A model generated the notes under the pieces. It saw nothing but the letters and a program-made list of their open reading frames with translations. It searched no databases and had not been told where the DNA came from. This document shows, one piece after another, positions 57,608-64,000 of a DNA stretch of 64,000 bases (the first letter of the stretch is position 1; every line of letters begins with the position of its first letter). Position numbers and translations under genes: made by a program. The stretch lies in NCBI RefSeq assembly GCF_963678635.1, contig NC_087065.1, positions 64,420,553-64,484,552 of the forward strand, written 5' to 3'. The stretch is from Symsagittifera roscoffensis (lineage: Eukaryota > Xenacoelomorpha > Acoela > Convolutidae).

Positions 57608-59877
57608 TTGTCAATCAAGATCTGCTGGCATATCATTTCCAACACCACTGTGTGCTCGAGGGAGTTGCTCTCGTAGAAACCCGCAATGACCGATCCTACA
57701 ACAGATTTCACATTGGGCGGTAACAAGTATGCTTCACTTATTTCAAGTGTCATTTCCGCCAATAGACCCTTTTTCTATACCTTATTGTCTTTTTGGGTCC
57801 ATTGCAAGATCACTGGCCTCGTTTCCCCGCTAATCGCAAAAAAAAATTGTGCCTAGACTCTGGTATTTCAAGTGAAACTAAGCTACTCATTCTTGAAATG
57901 AATCGAAGGTAGGTGGTCTTATTCACAGCTGTGCTGGGGTAGTGGACCGCTCACTTTTTCTGACAAGAACCTGACTCCAGCTTCATTCGCTCATGCTTCA
58001 CTTCCGATTTCCTTTCCTTCAAGTTCGTTTGAGAAGGTAGCATCATTTACTGAACTACGTTGAAGTCCCCTAGATATTCATCTTGCCCAGTCAAAAGCCT
58101 GATTTTCTCGGTGTTTCGTACAATATACTTGCGGTACAGTATTTAGACTCGCCTATTTCGGGACATAGAAAACCTTGTCAATCAAGTTCTGCTGGCACAT
58201 CCTTTCCAACACCACCGTGTGCTCGGGGGTGCTCCTCTCGCAGAAACCCGCAATGACCGATCCAACAACAGATTTCACATTGGGCGGTAACAAGTATGCT
58301 TCACTTATTGTAGGTGTCATTTCCGCCAATAGACCCTTTTTTTATACCTTATTGTCTTTTTGGGTCCATTGCAAGATCACTGGCCTCGTTTCCACGCTAA
58401 TCGCAAAACAAAATTGTGCCTAGACTCTGGTATTTCAAGTGAAACTAAGCTACTCATTCTTGAAATGAATCGAAGGTAGGTGGTCTTATTCACAGTTGTG
58501 CTGGTGTAGCAGACTGCTCACTTTTTCTGACAAGAACCTGACTCCAGCTTCATTCGCTCGTGCTTCACTTCCGAATTCCTTTCCTTGAAGTTCGTTTGAG
58601 AAGCTAGCATCATTTACTGAACTACGTTGAAGTCCCCTAGATATTCATTTTGCCCAGTCAGAAGCCTGATTTTCTCGGTGTTTCGTACAATATACTTGCC
58701 GTACAGTATTTAGACGCGCCTATTTTGAACTTAAAAAATCTTGTCAATCAAGATCTGCTGGCTCATCATTTCCAACACCACTGTTAGCTCGGGGTTGTTC
58801 CTCTCGCAGAAACCCGCAATGAACGATCCTACAACAAATTTCGCATTGGTCGGTAACAAATATGCTTCAACTATTGTAAGTGTCATTTCCGCCAATAGAC
58901 CTTTTTTCCATCCCTTATTGTTTTTTTGGGTAAATTGCAAAATCACTTGCCTTGTTTCCACGCTGATTGCAGTGAAAAATTGATGCCTAGACTCTGGTAT
59001 TTCAAGTGAATCTAAGCTACTCATTTTTGAAATGAATCGAAGGTAGGTATTCATCTTCACAGTTGTGCTGGTGTAGCAGACCGCTCAGATTTTCTGTTAA
59101 GTACCTGACTCCAGCTTCATTCGCTCGTGATTCACTTCCGAATTCCTTTCCTTCAAGTTCGTTTGAGAAGGTAGCATCATTAACTGAACTACGTTGAAGT
59201 CCCCTAGATATTCATCTTGCCCAGTCAAAAGCCTGATTTTATCGGTGTTTCTTACAATATACTTGCGGTACAGTATTTAGACGCGCCTATTTCGGGACAT
59301 AGAAAACCTTGTCAATCAAGATCCTTTTTGGCACATCCTTTTCAACACCACCGTGTGCTCGGGGGTGCTCCTCTCGCAGAAACCCGCAATGACCGATCCA
59401 ACAACAGATTTCACATTGGGCGGTAATAGGTATGCTTCACTTATTGTAAGTGTCATTTCCGCCAATAGACCCTTTTTCTATACCTTATTGTCTTTTTGGG
59501 TCCATTACAAGATCACTGGCCTCGTTTCCACGCTAATCGCAAAACAAAATTGTGCCTAGACTCTGGTATTTCAAGTGAAACTAAGCTACTCATTCTTGAA
59601 ATGAATCGAAGGTAGGTGGTCTTATTCACAGTTGTGCTGGTGTAGGAGACCGCTCACTTTTTCTGACAAGAACCTGACTCCAGCTTCATTCACTCGTGCT
59701 TCAATTCCGAATTCCTTTCCTTAAAGTTCGTTTGAGAAGGTAGCATCATTTACTGAACTACGTTGAAGTCCCCTAGATCTTCATCTTGCCCAGTCAAAAG
59801 CCTGATTTTCTCGGTGTTTCGTACAAAATACTTGCCGTACAGTATTTAGACGCGCCTATTTCGGGTAATAGAAAACC
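57608..59877 (+). repeat. Four-unit higher-order repeat, copy 2 (2270 bp)
   Basis: Near-identical neighbour of copy 1; only scattered substitutions and an A-run difference (about 55567 versus 57838) were seen. Confidence 0.85.
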
Positions 59878-62800
59878 TTGTCAATCAAGGTCTGCTGGCA
59901 CATCATTTCCAACACCACTGTGTGCTCGAGGGAGTTGCTCTCGTAGAAACCCGCAATGACCGATCCTACAACAGATTTTACATTGGGCGGTAATAGGTAT
60001 GCTTCACTTATTGTAAGTGTCATTTCCGCCAATAGACCCTTTTTCTATACCTTATTGTCTTTTTGGGTCCATTGCAAGATCACTGGCCTCGTTTCCACGC
60101 TAATCGCAAACAAAAATTGTGCCTATACTCTGGTATTTCAAGTGACACTAAGCTACTCATTCTTGAAATGAATCGAAAGTAGGTGGTCTTATTCACAGTT
60201 GTGCTGGTAGAGCAGACCGCTCACTTTTTCTGACAAGAACCTGACTCCAGCTTCGTTCACTCGTGCTTCACTTCCGAATTCCTTTCCTTCAAGTTCGTTT
60301 GAGAAGGTAGCATCATTTACTGAACTACGTTGAAGTCCCCTAGATATTCATTTTGCCCAGTCAGAAGCCTGATTTTCTCGGTGTTTCCTACAATATACTT
60401 GCCGTACAGTATTTAGACGCGCCTATTTTGGAACTTAAAAAATCTTGTCAATCAAGATCTGCTGGCTCATCATTTCCAACACCACTGTTAGCTCGGGGTT
60501 GTTCCTCTCGCAGAACCCCGCAATGAACGATCCTACAACAAATTTCGCATTGGTCGGTAAAAAATATGCCTCAACTATTGTAAGTGTCATTTCCGCCAAT
60601 AGACCTTTTTTCCATCCCTTATTGTTTTTTTGGGTAAATTGCAAAATCACTTGCCTTGTTTCCACGCTGATTGCAGTGAAAAATTGATGCCTAGACTCTG
60701 GTATTTCAAGTGAATCTAAGCTACTCATTCTTGAAATGAATCGAAGGTAGGTGGTCATCTTCACAGTTGTGCTGGTGTGGCAGACCGCTCAGATTTTCTG
60801 TTAAGTACCTGACTCCAGCTTCATTCGCTCGTACTTCACTTCCGAATTCCTTTCCTTCAAGTTCGTTTGAGAAGGTAGCATCATTAACTGAACTACGTTG
60901 AAGTCCCCTAGATATTCATCTTGCCCAGTCAAAAGCCTGATTTTCTCGGTGTTTCTTACAATATACTTGCGGTACAGTATTTAGACGCGCCTATTTCGGG
61001 ACATAGAAAACCTTGTCAATCAAGATCTACTGGCACATCCTTTTCAACACCACCGTGTGCTCGGGGGTGCTCCTCTCGCAGAAACCCGCAATGACCGATC
61101 CAACAACAGATTTCACATTGGGCGGTAACAAGTATGCTTCACTTATTGTAAGTGTCATTTCCGCCAATAGACCCTTTTTCTATACCTTATTGTCTTTTTG
61201 GGTCCATTGCAAGATCACTGGCCTCGTTTCCACGCTAATCGCAAAACAAAATTGTGCCTAGACTCTGGTATTTCAAGTGAAACTAAGCTACTCAGTCTTG
61301 AAATGAATCGAAGGTAGGTGGTCTTATTCACAGTTGTGCTGGTGTAGCAGACCGCTCACTTTTTCTGACAAGAACCTGACTCCAGCTTCATTCACTCGTG
61401 CTTCAGTTCCGAATTCTTTTCCTTTAAGTTCGTTTGAGAAGGTAGCATCATTAACTGAACTACGTTGAAGTCCCCTAGATATTCATCTTGCCCAGTCAAA
61501 AGCCTGATTTTCTCGGTGTTTCTTACAATATACTTGCGGTACAGTATTTAGACGCGCCTATTTCGGGACATAGAAAACCTTGTCAATCAAGATCTGCTGG
61601 CACATCCTTTTCAACACCACCGTGTGCTCGGGGGTGTTCCTCTCGCAGAAACCCGCAATGACCGATCCAACAACAGATTTCACATTGGGCGGTAACAAGT
61701 ATGCTTCACTTATTGTAAGTGTCATTTCCGCCAATAGACCCTTTTTCTATCCCTTATTGTCTTTTTGGTTCAATTGCAAGATCACTGGCTTCTTTTCTAC
61801 GCTGATCGCAGTGAAAAATTGGTGCCTAGTCTCTGGTAGTTCAAGTGAATCTAAACTACTCATTCTTGAAATGAATCGAAGGTAGGTGGTCTTATTCACA
61901 GTTGTGCTGGTGTAGCAGACCGCTCATTTTTTCTGACAAGAACCTGACTCAAGCTTCATTCACTCGTGCTTCACTTCCGAATTCCTTTCCTTAAAGTTCG
62001 TTTGAGAAGGTAGCATCCTTTACTGAACTACGTTGAAGTCCCCTAGATATTCATCTTGCCCAGTCAAAAGCCTGATTTTCTCGTTGTTTCGTACAATATA
62101 CTTGCCGTACAGTATTTAGACGCGCCTATTTCGGGACATAGAAAACCTTGTCAATCAAGATCTGCAGGCACATCTTTTCCAACACCACTGTGTGCTCGAG
62201 GGAGTTGCTCTCGTAGAAACCCGCAATGACCGATCCTACAACAGATTTCACATTGGGCGGTAACAAGTATGCTTCACTTATTGTAAGTGTCATTTCCGCC
62301 AATAGACCCTTTTTCTATACCTTATTGTCTTTTTGGGTCCATTGCAAGATCACTGGCCTCGTTTCCACGCTAATCGCAAAAAAAATTGTGCCTAGTCTCT
62401 GGTATTTTAAGTGAAACTAAGCTATCCATTCTTGAAATGAATCGAAGGTAGGTGGTCTTATTCACAGTTGTGCTGGTGTAGCAGACCGCTCACTTTTTCT
62501 GACAAGAACCTGACTCCAGCATCATTCACTCGTGCTTGACTTCCGAATTCCTTTCCTTCAAGTTCGTTTGAGAAGGTAGCATCAATTACTGAACTACGTT
62601 GAAGTCCCCTAGATATTCATCTTGCCCAGTCAAAAGCCTGATTTTCTCGGTGTTTCGTACAATATACTTGCGGTACAGTATTTAGACGCGCCTATTTCGG
62701 GACATAGAAAACCTTGTCAATCAAGATCTGCTGGCACATCCTTTCCAACACCACCGTGTGCTCGGGGGTGCTCCTCTCGCAGAAACCCGCAATGACCGAT

Positions 62801-63885
62801 CCAACAACAGATTTCACATTGGGCGGTAACAAGTATGCTTCACTTATTGTAAGTGTCATTTCCGCCAATAGACCCTTTTTCTATACCTTATTGTCTTTTT
62901 GGGTCCATTGCAAGATCACTGGCCTCGTTTCCACGCTAATCGCAAAACAAAATTGTGCCTAGACTCTGGTATTTCAAGTGAAACTAAGCTACTCAATCTT
63001 GAAATGAATCGAAGGTAGGTGGTCTTATTCACAGATGTGCTGGTGTAGCAGACCGCTCACTTTTTCTGACAAGAACCTGACTCCAGCTTCATTCGCTCGT
63101 GCCTCACTTCCGAATTCCTTTCCTTCAAGTTCGTTTGAGAAGGTAGCATCATTTACTGAACTACGTTGAAGTCCCCTAGATATTCATCTTGCCCAGTCAA
63201 AAGCCTGATTTTCTCGGTGTTTCGCACACAATATACTTGCCGTACAGTATTTAGACGCGCCTATTTCGGGACATAGAAAACCTTGTCAATCAAGATCTGC
63301 TGGCACATCATTTCCAACACCACTGTGTGCTCGAGGGAGTTGCTCTCGTAGAAACCCGCAATGAGCGATGCTACAACAGATTTCACATTGGTCTGTAACA
63401 AGTATGCTTCACTTATTGTTAGTGTCATTTCCGCCAATAGATCTTTTTTCTATCCCTTATTGTTTTTTTGGGCCAATTGCCAGATCACTCGCCTTGTTTC
63501 CACGCTGATCGCAGTGAAAAATTGGTGCCTAGATTCTCGTAGTTCAAGTGAATCTCAGCTACTCATTCTTGAAATGAATCGAAGGTAGGTGGTCATATTC
63601 ACAGTTGTGCAGTTGTAGCAAACCGCTCAGAATTTCTGACAAGTAACTGACTGCAGCTTCATTTGGTCGTGCTTCACTTCCGAATTCCTTTCATTCAAGT
63701 TCGTTTGATGAGGTAGCATCATTTACTGAACTACGTTGAAATCTCCTAGATATTCATCTTGCCCAGTCAAAAGCCTGATTTTCTCGGTGTTTCCTACACT
63801 ATACTTGTCAAACAGTATTTAAACGCGCATGTTTCAGAACTTAGAAAACCTTGTCAATCAAGATCTGCTGGCTCATCATTTTTAA

Positions 63886-64000
63886 CATCATGGTGTGCTC
63901 GGGGGAGTTGCTCTCGCAGAAACCCGCTAAGACCGATCCTACAACAGCATCGGTCTTAGCGGGTTTCTGCGAGAGCAACTCTCCCGAGCACACGGTGATG
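63886..64000. repeat. Palindrome where the array reverses orientation
   Basis: Arms 63886-63937 and 63949-64000 (52 bases each, three mismatches seen) face each other around an 11-base centre CCTACAACAGC. The right arm is array sequence on the opposite strand and runs to the end of the window, so the array probably continues inverted. Both arms share the variant GCTAAGACC, which I did not see in other units. Confidence 0.9.

Larger units (their letters stand above)
38323..63948 (+). repeat. Tandem array of 46 units of about 566 bp (complex satellite)
   Basis: An anchor TTGTCAATCAAG (or one-base variants) recurs at 38362, 38925, 39492, 40057, 40619, 41189, 41749, 42315 and so on to 63851: 46 occurrences, mean spacing 566.4, range 560-570. 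All units are in the same orientation. Units differ by substitutions, a 6-bp in-frame deletion (CTTCAC region) and T-run length changes. Subtypes are recognisable: GCGCATGTTTCAGAAC versus GCGCCTATTTCGGAAC forms alternate over much of 38.4-49 kb; a CTCAAGGGAGTTGCT type dominates 50.2-52.2 kb; a CACTGTTAGCTCGGG type and a TTGGGCGGTAAC type interleave from 52.5 kb on. No spacer-repeat pattern, tRNA or rRNA is seen. The array has no recognisable protein domain. Confidence 0.97.

Noticed and set aside
38323-63948. The regular array as a CRISPR array
   Set aside because: Units are about 566 bp with no short repeat/unique spacer alternation, and the DNA is eukaryotic.
38419-63959. Dozens of 60-101-codon plus-strand frames in the array as genes
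   Set aside because: They occur in all three registers, start at arbitrary alternative codons, are broken by T-run changes and show no recognisable domain.

Overview
The window is a stretch of animal nuclear DNA. It is AT-rich and intron-bearing, with many transposon relics, one 200-base assembly gap and no bacterial gene organisation. The only confidently recognised host gene is a Distal-less/Dlx homeobox gene on the minus strand (21054-25707). It has three exons with consensus splice sites, and its homeodomain is split by intron 2. A Dlx gene places the source among animals; I cannot assign the phylum from the sequence.

Layout. 1-5870: the 3' part of a non-LTR retrotransposon (reverse transcriptase) joined to the 3' half of a Ty3/gypsy element (RNase H fragment, integrase, probable 3' LTR). 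7460-13445: a complete, very young LTR retrotransposon on the minus strand. Its two 410-bp LTRs differ at one base that I could find and it has a 4-bp ATTA target duplication, but it carries gag and lacks reverse transcriptase and integrase. It sits at the left edge of, or inside, an older decayed Ty3/gypsy pol (13446-14665). 15360-16145: a decayed Tc1/mariner transposase with a DD34E layout. 16-21 kb: mostly anonymous sequence with one unexplained open frame. 21-25.7 kb: the Dlx gene, whose introns and 5' flank hold small foldback elements sharing a TTAACAATCTCCCCC-like arm. 26-38 kb: minisatellites, a gap, a candidate short coding exon (30241-30423), a long-TIR foldback element (31855-33683), a second inverted-repeat element rich in CCATTAATGG palindromes (34988-35818) and a decayed coding-like frame (37720-38320).

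38.3-63.95 kb is the most unusual part. It is a head-to-tail array of 46 units of about 566 bp (unit lengths 560-570), with local dimer alternation, a tandemly duplicated 4-unit block (about 2270 bp) and an 8-unit-spaced duplicated block (about 4518 bp). At the right edge it flips orientation through a near-perfect 52-bp-arm palindrome. Units carry conserved splice-like motifs on the plus strand. In one subtype a 109-codon frame is preserved on the minus strand in six copies. No reading frame is kept across the whole array, so I treat it as a satellite-like array of unknown, possibly gene-derived origin.

Functionally the window reads as a developmental regulator embedded in transposon-rich DNA next to a long complex satellite. 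The mobile elements are nested, and the young LTR element must have been mobilised by proteins supplied by another copy.
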